A DNA stretch of 64,000 nucleotides, taken from contig CAYJLO010000005.1 in the NCBI GenBank assembly GCA_964370835.1, positions 4,160 through 68,159 on the forward strand, written 5' to 3'. This document shows positions 25,449 through 32,862 of the stretch, piece by piece. Origin of the DNA: CAYJAD01 sp964370835. Lineage in GTDB: Bacteria; Desulfobacterota; Desulfovibrionia; Desulfovibrionales; Desulfovibrionaceae. Numbering within the stretch: position 1 is the stretch's first letter; each line of letters begins with the position of its first letter. The notes beneath the pieces were generated by a model. It worked only from the letters and a program-made list of their open reading frames with translations, was not told where the DNA came from and did no database searches. A program made the translations under genes and the position numbers.

Positions 25449-26759
25449 TTACGCCTTGAATTTGGCATAAATATATTTCACATGGGGTACAAGATAAACT
25501 CCGCGCCCAATGTAAAAAAGCATAAAGGCAAACCACAAACCGTCATTACCCCAAAAGGGAATGGTTCCAAGGCCCAGTAAAAAAGAGAGCAGGGCCAAGA
25601 GTGTAGAGTTGCGTAAGGGTCTTGTGGTATCAGTGCCGGTGAAGACGCCGTAAACGGTGAGCCCAAAACCCGCCACCAAGGCAAAGACTGTGGACCAATG
25701 GTATACATGTGCAAAATTTTCTAAAACTTCAGCAATGTCGGTGAAGGCATACCCTATATTTTTGCCAAGCATGGTGAGTATTGTGGCTAACATGACCATA
25801 AAACCTACAGTCCATTCTAAATTACGTTGTAAGGTTAAACGTAAAAGGCCCATATTGTTTTCTCCAAGGGCCTTACCGGCAAAAACGGATGAAGTACTGG
25901 CCACACCATCATAAATATGGCTTACAAAAAATATGACTTGCATAAGCACAGCATTGGTGGCGAGAATATCAGTGCCCAAGGATGCCCCCACCTTTGCCAT
26001 CATATTGTACACCACCAAAGGGCACAGGGTTCGTATGAATAAATCGGTGTTGCTGTTAAGTATTTTAACCAATGTTTCTTTGCCCATAAGGCAAGCTTTG
26101 CGGCATTCGCGCAAGGTGAGCGTGGAGGTTTTGCCCGCAATATAGATCCCAAAACTTAAGGTGCATATTTGCGCTAGCAGTGTAGCCACAGCCACACCGG
26201 CCACACCCCATTCAAAGACCAGTACAAAAAGTAAATCCAAAATGATATTCAGCGCATTACCACTGACTTGCACATAGAGCACTTGTTTGGCTTTAGCTTG
26301 GCCCATGAGCCAGCCCACCACCACGTAATTGAGCAAAACCAAAGGCGCACCCCAAATAAGAATGCGAAAATACAAATGCGCTTGCTCTGCCACAGCAGGC
26401 TCAAGGGCAAAAAGCCTTTCTACCCCAAACCAAATGAAAGATTGAATAAGCACAAAGAACATGCCACAGGAGCTAGCTATAATAGCCGGATGTACCAAAC
26501 TTGTGATCAAGTGCTCACGAATACCATCGCCCAAAGCAATGGCACTTTGGCCTGTGGTGGCTACTCGAAAAAATCCCACCATCCAGTAGAGGGTATTTAA
26601 TACTAAGGAACCAATGGCAACACCGCCAATATAGGCCGATGATTCCAAACGCCCCACCACAGCAGTGTCCACCGCTCCCAAGAGAGGCAGCGTCACTGCA
26701 GATAGAATGAAAGGAAAAGCGATGGTTGCATAATCCCTATGCGAAAGAGAAAGGTTCAT
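25449..26759 (-). CDS. MATE-family efflux transporter (DinF-like), linked to nikABCDE
   Basis: A 436-residue protein with about twelve membrane helices. FPFILSAVTLPLLGAVDTAV and VGRLESSAYIGGVAIGS are the DinF-branch N-terminal motifs of the MATE family, and the second half repeats the fold. The start codon is only 7 bp after the nikE stop, so the gene is almost certainly in the nik transcript. Family members exchange Na+ or H+ for organic cations or small metabolites. Export of a metal chelator, or relief of metal or drug stress, would fit the context but is inference. Confidence 0.87.
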   Translation of the reverse strand: MNLSLSHRDYATIAFPFILSAVTLPLLGAVDTAVVGRLESSAYIGGVAIGSLVLNTLYWMVGFFRVATTGQSAIALGDGIREHLITSLVHPAIIASSCGMFFVLIQSFIWFGVERLFALEPAVAEQAHLYFRILIWGAPLVLLNYVVVGWLMGQAKAKQVLYVQVSGNALNIILDLLFVLVFEWGVAGVAVATLLAQICTLSFGIYIAGKTSTLTLRECRKACLMGKETLVKILNSNTDLFIRTLCPLVVYNMMAKVGASLGTDILATNAVLMQVIFFVSHIYDGVASTSSVFAGKALGENNMGLLRLTLQRNLEWTVGFMVMLATILTMLGKNIGYAFTDIAEVLENFAHVYHWSTVFALVAGFGLTVYGVFTGTDTTRPLRNSTLLALLSFLLGLGTIPFWGNDGLWFAFMLFYIGRGVYLVPHVKYIYAKFKA

Positions 26760-26766
26760 GAAAAAT

Positions 26767-27546
26767 TTACTTTCCGCGACGCATTTTACGAATAAAAGGT
26801 TGTTCTAATTGTTGCGCAGCCTGCAGAAGTTGGCGTGCATATTCATTTTTTGCTAAGGGCAAATCTTGCATGTTTTCAATATGCTCTGCCACAGAGCCTT
26901 TGTTTAAAAATATAAGCTTATCGCAAACATAGGTCGCAACGGTGATGTCATGTGTAATAAATAGAAAGGCAATGCTGTATTTATGTTTCAGCTCACGCAT
27001 AAGCATAAGAACTTGAGCTTGCACCGATACATCCAAAGAGCTCACAGCCTCATCAAAGAGAATAAAGGCCGGCTTGGGAGCAATGGCTCTGGCAATGCAT
27101 ACGCGCTGCAATTGTCCGCCACTGAGCTGATGCGGGAAGCGATCTACCAATATTTCGCTTAAACCCACTTCATGTAAAAGCTCCACCATACGCTGCTTGA
27201 TGGCATCTTTACTAAGGTGTAAACGGTGCAATGGTTCGGCTATGGCTTCCCCCACACGCATACGTGGATTGACTGAAGTCGTATAATCTTGAAAAACCAC
27301 ACTACGCATGAGGGCATTGGCTTGCACTTCAGGGGCAAACTCAATACTACCGCCGTCGGGCTTCTCTAGGCCCAAAATAAGTTTACCTAGGGTGCTTTTT
27401 CCACTTCCAGATTCACCCACAATGCCAAGACACTCCCCTTTAGCCATGGAAAAAGATACGTTATGCAGAATTTGTTGACGTTCTTTTTTAAACAGGCCCG
27501 CATCCACCATAAAACTTTTACTGACGTCTTTTACATTAAGAAGCAT
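26767..27546 (-). CDS. nikE: Nickel ABC transporter ATP-binding protein NikE
   Basis: A 259-residue ABC ATPase of the oligopeptide/nickel branch. It shows Walker A GIVGESGSGKSTLGKL (about 38-53), the signature LSGGQLQR, and a Walker B region FILFDEAVSSLD in which Ala replaces the usual Pro of DEP, as in the DEAxS form of NikE proteins. The C-terminal extension seen in Opp/Dpp ATPases is short. ATG at 27546 is chosen over 27555 because the protein then starts MLLNVKDVS, parallel to its partner. It overlaps the end of nikD by 11 bp, showing tight coupling. It works with NikD to power nickel import. Confidence 0.85.
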   Translation of the reverse strand: MLLNVKDVSKSFMVDAGLFKKERQQILHNVSFSMAKGECLGIVGESGSGKSTLGKLILGLEKPDGGSIEFAPEVQANALMRSVVFQDYTTSVNPRMRVGEAIAEPLHRLHLSKDAIKQRMVELLHEVGLSEILVDRFPHQLSGGQLQRVCIARAIAPKPAFILFDEAVSSLDVSVQAQVLMLMRELKHKYSIAFLFITHDITVATYVCDKLIFLNKGSVAEHIENMQDLPLAKNEYARQLLQAAQQLEQPFIRKMRRGK

Positions 27547-28357
27547 GATGCGCATCCATTATTTTGGTAAAGGATTGAACAATTTTTTGCCGTGTTTCAA
27601 TGAGGTTACGGGTGTATTCCTCTTGTGGATTATAGAAAACATTATCAGTTTTTCCTTGTTCCACAACACGGCCTCTATGCATAACAATAACTTCGTGGGC
27701 CACGTGCGAAACAAGGCTTAAATCGTGGCTAATGAAGATAAGAGCCGTATTAAAGGTGTCTCGAATATGAATAAGTTCACGAATAACATCTTGTTGGCTC
27801 ATATAGTCAATGGCGGTGGTGGGTTCATCGGCAATGATAAGATCCGGTTGCATGGCAAGGGCAAGAGCCACCATGATGCGTTGTAACATGCCGCCGCTGA
27901 GCTCATGGGGAAATTTATTGAAAATCAGCCCAGCATTTTTGAGATTAACTTTTTCAAAAATTCCTTCCATGGTTTCCAAGGCTTTTTTAGGCGTAAAATC
28001 ATAATGAGCCATCACCGTTTCCACCACATGTTCACCAATGGTAAAGAGAGGATTAAAAGCCGTATTGGGATTTTGCAAAATCATGCAAATTTTCTTACCG
28101 CGTAAACTACGTCTTTTTTCTGCATTCATTTCCAGCAAGTTTTCATCGTGAAAGATGGCCTTGCCCGTCATGGAAAAATGTTGACTATCAAGGAGACCAT
28201 TGATGGCAGAGCAAGTAATGCTTTTTCCGCTGCCGGACTCACCCACAATGCCAAGGCATTGGTGCTTATCTAAGGTAAAGGACACATTATGTGTTAAGGG
28301 TACTTCTTTACCGCCGCTGCGATGGCTTACCGAAAGATTTTCCACATGTAATAACAT
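27536..28357 (-). CDS. nikD: Nickel ABC transporter ATP-binding protein NikD
   Basis: A 273-residue ABC ATPase. Walker A GIVGESGSGKSITCSAI (about 37-53), Q-loop LQNPNTAFNPLFTIGEHV, signature LSGGMLQR and Walker B LIIADEPTTAID are all present, and the C-terminal tail includes GRVVEQGKTDNVFYNP, typical of Dpp/Nik ATPases. Its start overlaps the nikC stop by one base. It is the partner ATPase of NikE. Confidence 0.85.
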   Translation of the reverse strand: MLLHVENLSVSHRSGGKEVPLTHNVSFTLDKHQCLGIVGESGSGKSITCSAINGLLDSQHFSMTGKAIFHDENLLEMNAEKRRSLRGKKICMILQNPNTAFNPLFTIGEHVVETVMAHYDFTPKKALETMEGIFEKVNLKNAGLIFNKFPHELSGGMLQRIMVALALAMQPDLIIADEPTTAIDYMSQQDVIRELIHIRDTFNTALIFISHDLSLVSHVAHEVIVMHRGRVVEQGKTDNVFYNPQEEYTRNLIETRQKIVQSFTKIMDAHHAS

Positions 28358-29175
28358 TAGGCATTCTCCTTGGGGTCAAAAATATCACGCAGGCAGTCGC
28401 CTAAGAGGTTAAATGCAGACACCACAATCATAATGGCAATGCCGGGCACCAGCATTTGTTCAGGATTGGTAAGCAGCACTTCCTTAGCCTCACTAAGCAT
28501 GGCGCCCCATTCAGCCGTGGGCGGTTGCACCCCAAGACCCAAGAAGGATAATGTGGAAATGCTGATGATAATCCAGCCAAGATCCAGTGTTGCCAGCAGT
28601 GCAATGGGGCTAGCCACGTTGGGTAAAAGTTGACGAAGCAAAATATAGCTTTTGGGAGTACCCACCGTTTGTGAATATAGAATATAATTTTGATGGGTAA
28701 GTGAAAGCACATCCGTGCGGATAAGTCGCACATACCATGCGATTTTGGCCACAATATTGGCAATAACTATATTGGTAAGACCAGGCCCAAGAACACCCAC
28801 AATGCTGAGCACCAATACTTCATAGGGAAAGGAAAGGAGTACATCGCAAGCGCGCATGATGAATTCATCCACCTTGCCCTTAAAATATCCCGAAGCTATG
28901 CCAATGATGGAGCCAATGGCTGCCGTGATGAGCATGGTCACAAAGGAGTAGAATAAGGTTGTGCGCACGCCAAAAAGCATGCGCGAATAGACATCACGTC
29001 CAAGATTATCTGTACCGAGCCAATGTTCGGCAGAAAAGGGTGCTAAAGTGTCAATGATATCGGCTTCGTTGGGATCATAAGGAGCAATCCACGGGGCTAA
29101 AATACCCAGCACGGCCACAAAGCCAATGATGAGTATGCAGGCCATGGCCGTTTTGTGGGCAAAAATCTTAGACAT
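28357..29175 (-). CDS. nikC: Nickel ABC transporter permease NikC
   Basis: A 272-residue inner-membrane permease with six predicted helices. The N-terminal region has APWIAPYDPNEAD and HWLGTDNLGRDVYSRMLFG, the family signature of DppC/NikC subunits, and the EAA coupling helix region is LSFLGLGVQPPTAEWGAM. It overlaps nikB by 8 bp. It pairs with NikB to form the translocation channel. Confidence 0.88.
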   Translation of the reverse strand: MSKIFAHKTAMACILIIGFVAVLGILAPWIAPYDPNEADIIDTLAPFSAEHWLGTDNLGRDVYSRMLFGVRTTLFYSFVTMLITAAIGSIIGIASGYFKGKVDEFIMRACDVLLSFPYEVLVLSIVGVLGPGLTNIVIANIVAKIAWYVRLIRTDVLSLTHQNYILYSQTVGTPKSYILLRQLLPNVASPIALLATLDLGWIIISISTLSFLGLGVQPPTAEWGAMLSEAKEVLLTNPEQMLVPGIAIMIVVSAFNLLGDCLRDIFDPKENA

Positions 29176-30112
29176 TTTGCACTCCTTTTTTCAAACGTGG
29201 ATCCACAAGACAATGCAAAATATCTATAAGAAAGTTGGTTACCACAAAGAGTACGCCCATAATAAGAATGTAGGCCTGGATGGTGGGAAAATCTCTGTTG
29301 AAAATACTGGCAACGCAAAGGCGTCCAATGCCCGGAATGGCAAAAATATTTTCGATGACCACTGTGCCGGATAAAATACGTACAATACCAATGCCTATGG
29401 CAGTCATGGATGATTGTAAGGAGTTTTTCAGCACATGAACCCAAATAATACGTTTTTCTTTAATGCCGCGAGCTCTGGCATACAGGGTGTAATTTTGCTT
29501 CATATTTTCCAGCATACTATTACGAATAAGACGCACATAGGTGGAAATATAAAGCATATTAAGCGAAATGGCCGGCAAAATATAATGCATGAGGGTGGTC
29601 GTACCACTGCTTGGGAAAATCTTCCATGTGATGGAAAACAACCAAATAAGCAAGAAGGCCAACCAAAAATTGGGAACAGACGTTCCAGCAAATATAAAAA
29701 CGCGAACGCCCTTATCAAAAAGACTGTCCTTCCATACGGCAGAAAGCACCCCCAGAGGCAAGCTTATGCACACCAGCATAACAAAGGCCACTGCGGCTAA
29801 TTTCAATGTGTAAGGAAAGCTACGAGCAAATTCACTGGCTACGGTTCTGTCTGCATTGGTATAAGAAACACCAAAATCAAGCTGTAAACAGTTTTGTACC
29901 CAGCCCACATACCGTTCTAAGAAGGAGCGATTAAGCCCTAATTCTTCTTTCATTTCCTCAATGGCTTCAGGGGTGGGCACGATATCGTTTACTCGTAAAG
30001 CAATTTCTGCGGGGTCCCCTGGAGAAAGGCTAATGATGGAAAAAGCCAAAAAGGAAACTGCCAACACAGTGAGCAACATGATGCACAGTTTTTTAATAAG
30101 ATAATTTGCCAT
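29168..30112 (-). CDS. nikB: Nickel ABC transporter permease NikB
   Basis: A 314-residue permease of the DppB/NikB type: an N-terminal anchor helix, then FLAFSIISLSPGDPAEIALR, the periplasmic loop characteristic of this subfamily, and five further helices. The EAA-like segment YTLYARARGIKEKRIIWVHV precedes LKNSLQSS. The gene begins 81 bp after nikA, with a stem-loop terminator in the gap that should lower its expression relative to the binding protein. Confidence 0.88.
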   Translation of the reverse strand: MANYLIKKLCIMLLTVLAVSFLAFSIISLSPGDPAEIALRVNDIVPTPEAIEEMKEELGLNRSFLERYVGWVQNCLQLDFGVSYTNADRTVASEFARSFPYTLKLAAVAFVMLVCISLPLGVLSAVWKDSLFDKGVRVFIFAGTSVPNFWLAFLLIWLFSITWKIFPSSGTTTLMHYILPAISLNMLYISTYVRLIRNSMLENMKQNYTLYARARGIKEKRIIWVHVLKNSLQSSMTAIGIGIVRILSGTVVIENIFAIPGIGRLCVASIFNRDFPTIQAYILIMGVLFVVTNFLIDILHCLVDPRLKKGVQNV

Positions 30113-30136
30113 ATGTATCGCTTTTGGTTGAAATGT

Positions 30137-30179
30137 AAAAAGGCTTGCCCCGTGTGAAGGAAGGGAACACAGGGCAAGC
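30137..30179 (-). terminator. Intercistronic terminator between nikA and nikB
   Basis: GCTTGCCC (30172-30179 on the - strand) pairs with GGGCAAGC (30143-30150), extended by GTGT/ACAC inside, and is followed by C and five T. Such partial terminators raise binding-protein output over permease output. Confidence 0.8.
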
Positions 30180-30193
30180 TGTATGAGGTAAAA

Positions 30194-31795
30194 CTATTTT
30201 ACAGTCATACGTTGTAAGGGAATTTCAAATTGCGAAGGGTTAAAGCCCACGCCACCTACTTTCTTATTAAAGATAGCTCGGTTACGTTCAAAGGTGAGGG
30301 GGAGGTATACGGCTTCATTTTGCAAAGTGGTTAGAATCCATGTGTATAATTCTTGGCGCTTGTTTTCATCTACAGATTTTAAAGCTTCCAAGATGGTTGC
30401 ATCGATTTTCTTTTTATCCTTAAGGCCTTGTTGTGCGGCATAGTCACCATACACAGCAGGGGTACGCATGCTGCCCATGAAGGATTGTGGGTCATAAGGA
30501 GTGCCCCAAGATATGTTGAAAGAAATATCGAAATTACCGGCTTTTAAGCGATCACGGTGGGCTTGTTCTTCTTCGCCTACAATGTCCATGATTACGCCGG
30601 ATTTGGCCCACATGCTTTGTAAATATTGAGCAATGGTACGCTCAATAACTTTGTCGCTATCATAGGTAAGTGTAATTTTAAGCTCTTTACCATCTTTTTT
30701 ACGTACTTTACCGTCCATTTTCCAACCGGCGGCATCTAAAAGTTCAGCGGCTTTCTTTTCATCGTGGGTAAAGTGGGGAAGGTCGATGTTTGCATAAGGA
30801 ATGGTTTTAGCGAAAATTGTGTAAGCAGGAGATTCCAAACCTAACATGATTTTATCACTAATAATTTGGCGATCAGTTAAGTGTTGTAAGGCTTGACGCA
30901 CACGCACATCACTTAAATTGGGGCTGGTGGTATTGAGTACCATCATGCGTGTGGAGACGGGGTCAGAAAGAGCGCCGCCAAAACCGTCCATCTTGGAAAA
31001 ACGCTCGTAGGCTTTGGCATTAATGAGTTGCAAACCATAGATAAGGTCCACATCGCCATTTTCTAAAGCCAAAAGACGAGCTTGGTTATCAGGAATAACC
31101 TTAGCTACAATTTTTTCCACTGCAGGTTTTTCGCCCCAGTAATTTTCATTGCGCACAAAAGTAGATTGCTGGTCAATGACATTTTCTTCAAGCACATAAG
31201 AGCCGGTGCCGTTTAAGCAAAGGGTACCGTTTTTGGTGGTGCCTTCTTTAAAGCAGGCAGGAGAGAGCATGCGAAAAGGACGCACGACACCAAGTTCTAC
31301 CAAGAAAGGATAATAGGCTTCGGGGAATTCCACTTCTACAGTGTAGTCATCCATTTTACGGATGGCTTTTTTACCCGCTTTTTCTGTTTCTTGCATAAGG
31401 CGTACGGATTCAAGCCAACCATGGCGCGTGCCATTGTCCAGAAGGGCATAGAGATTTTTCACCACAGCATCGGCATTGAAGGCTGTGCCATCGCTAAATT
31501 TTACACCTTGACGTAATTTAAAAGTGTAAATTGTCCCCTCAGAGTTCACGGTCCAACTTTCTGCAAGCCACGGAGAAGGCATACCTTTTTGGTCAATGTA
31601 AATTAATCCTTCGAACAGCAAGTTTTGTGCAAAAATTTCTCCACTATAGATGTGTGGGTTTAAATCACGTAAATCTCGATAGTTAGCAAAAGTGAGTGTG
31701 GATTCATCCTTGGCCTGAGCTACGCTTGCTAAGGAACCTCCAAGCCCCATACCCATGGCTAAAAATAATGCCAACACTGTAATCTTCTTGCGCAT
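30194..31795 (-). CDS. nikA: Nickel-binding periplasmic protein NikA
   Basis: A 533-residue substrate-binding protein with a signal peptide (MRKKITVLALFLAMGMGLGG, cleavage after AQA). Long segments align by eye with E. coli NikA: DLNPHIYSGEIFAQNLLFEG, ALLDNGTRHGWLE, YYPFLVELGVVRPFR, FVRNENYWGEKPAVEKI, WGTPYDPQSFMGSMRTP and NEAVYLPLTFERNR. NikA-like proteins bind Ni2+ as a chelate such as Ni-(His)2; some relatives bind other metallophores, so the natural ligand is not fixed. The ATG at 31795 with GGGAG five bases upstream is chosen over an in-frame GTG at 31822. Nickel would serve [NiFe]-hydrogenase or other Ni enzymes not in this window. The leader carries two hairpin/U-tract units. Confidence 0.88.
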   Translation of the reverse strand: MRKKITVLALFLAMGMGLGGSLASVAQAKDESTLTFANYRDLRDLNPHIYSGEIFAQNLLFEGLIYIDQKGMPSPWLAESWTVNSEGTIYTFKLRQGVKFSDGTAFNADAVVKNLYALLDNGTRHGWLESVRLMQETEKAGKKAIRKMDDYTVEVEFPEAYYPFLVELGVVRPFRMLSPACFKEGTTKNGTLCLNGTGSYVLEENVIDQQSTFVRNENYWGEKPAVEKIVAKVIPDNQARLLALENGDVDLIYGLQLINAKAYERFSKMDGFGGALSDPVSTRMMVLNTTSPNLSDVRVRQALQHLTDRQIISDKIMLGLESPAYTIFAKTIPYANIDLPHFTHDEKKAAELLDAAGWKMDGKVRKKDGKELKITLTYDSDKVIERTIAQYLQSMWAKSGVIMDIVGEEEQAHRDRLKAGNFDISFNISWGTPYDPQSFMGSMRTPAVYGDYAAQQGLKDKKKIDATILEALKSVDENKRQELYTWILTTLQNEAVYLPLTFERNRAIFNKKVGGVGFNPSQFEIPLQRMTVK

Positions 31796-31807
31796 ACCTT
31801 CTCCCTG

Positions 31808-31827
31808 TACATGTTTCGCCACATGTA
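31808..31827. promoter_or_regulatory. Inverted repeat next to the nikA ribosome-binding site
   Basis: TACATGT (31808-31814) and ACATGTA (31821-31827) are separated by six bases, just upstream of the nikA Shine-Dalgarno. It could be a protein operator or an mRNA hairpin affecting translation. Confidence 0.4.
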
Positions 31828-31843
31828 TTCAGTTTCGATAATT

Positions 31844-31872
31844 AAAAAAAGTATTGGCAGTTTTACCAATAC
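31844..31872 (-). terminator. Second hairpin with U-tract in the nikA leader
   Basis: On the - strand GTATTGG and CCAATAC enclose an 8-nt loop and are followed immediately by seven T. It lies about 50 nt upstream of the nikA start codon, downstream of the proposed promoter. Confidence 0.65.
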
Positions 31873-31881
31873 GGAAACCTT

Positions 31882-31909
31882 AAAAAAGAATGCCTCCTAA
31901 AGAGGAGGC
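31882..31909 (-). terminator. First hairpin with U-tract in the nikA leader
   Basis: On the - strand GCCTCCT, loop CTTT, AGGAGGC form a GC-rich 7-bp stem, followed after four bases by six T. It sits at the very start of the proposed nikA transcript. Confidence 0.65.
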
Positions 31910-31918
31910 GCAAATGCA

Positions 31919-31947
31919 GTATAAGTAAAAATGAAATCCATTGTCAA
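31919..31947 (-). promoter_or_regulatory. Sigma-70 promoter of the nik operon
   Basis: On the - strand TTGACA (31942-31947) and TTATAC (31919-31924) have an ideal 17-bp spacer. Initiation near 31912 gives a leader of about 117 nt containing the two hairpin/U-tract units. I did not find the long-spaced repeat expected for a NikR operator. Confidence 0.65.
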
Positions 31948-32862
31948 TGAATGTTCTGAAAAACATCACCCTATGTTAATATATTGTTACTATGCATTAT
32001 TCTTTTCAATGGAATTTATATTATTATTTTAGCGAGATAAGGCGTGTTATGGTGGGTGTTTCTTGATTGGAAAATTCACAAAATGTGACATCTGAGTTTA
32101 TACTTTAATTTTTGTTTTTATCTATAGAAACAGATAGATAGTGGGGTCGTGTTGCATTGGGCGTTTCGTGAAATATGGGGCGCGGATTGATGCATTTATT
32201 GAATGAGCATCATGGTAGTGGCGTTTCATGTGACATGGTAGGTGTTTAGGTTGCGCCCGATTACCCTTTAGTTATGGTGAGTGAGGGGCTATAGTGAAGA
32301 AGTAACTTGTTGTGGGTATATGATGTTTTTTATTTTATGGTGGTTTGTGTGCAACAAAAAGTATTTGTGTATTGCTTTTTTTAAAATTGCTAAGGTACCT
32401 CATCGTCCATGACACAATGGTATTGAAGTCATATTTACCTTCAAATGGCCTTATGGATTTTCCATGGTTAGGTATGACATTTTGTCTTTGAGATTTTTCA
32501 CAGGAGAGCATGTGTTTTGCCGCGAAATAGGCTTAGGTCTAAATATTCAAGACGTATGATGGATGATTCTTGGCCCAGTAAAAGGGCTATGGCGCGCATG
32601 AAGATTGCGTATGGGTGTGTCTTCAGAGCATACCTTCTTACTTAGTTCGTAAACCAAGTAAGAAGGTACTGCTGTGAAGTACTATTTTTGTCTAGTGTGC
32701 TTTGGTATTTGTAACGTATTTTTTTCCTCCCAAAGCCCTTTTTTTACTAAAAAGGGGGTGTAACCTTTATAAGCTGTGCGCTGCAAGCTACCCATAGGAG
32801 TGTACCTCGTTTATAGCCTGACAAGCCATCTGCTCGATGAATGGAAAGCCCTGTGCAAAAAA
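31948..32862. other. Gene-free region between nik promoter and gltB
   Basis: About 0.9 kb with no convincing coding frame: the short frames present lack ribosome-binding sites and family features. It contains a perfect 13-bp inverted repeat (32631-32668) and a CCCTTTTT/AAAAAGGG hairpin near 32738-32757 that may help end gltB transcription. I recognise no tRNA, known RNA motif or mobile-element remnant. Confidence 0.55.
32631..32668. repeat. Perfect 13-bp inverted repeat
   Basis: TACCTTCTTACTT and AAGTAAGAAGGTA flank a 12-nt loop. No T-tract follows on either strand, so it is not an obvious terminator. Confidence 0.7.

Noticed and set aside
31795..31947. Canonical NikR operator upstream of nikA
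   Set aside because: Neither the E. coli-type GTATGA repeat nor a GTGTTAC-type repeat is present; the inverted repeats seen have short spacers and are followed by U-tracts on the transcript.
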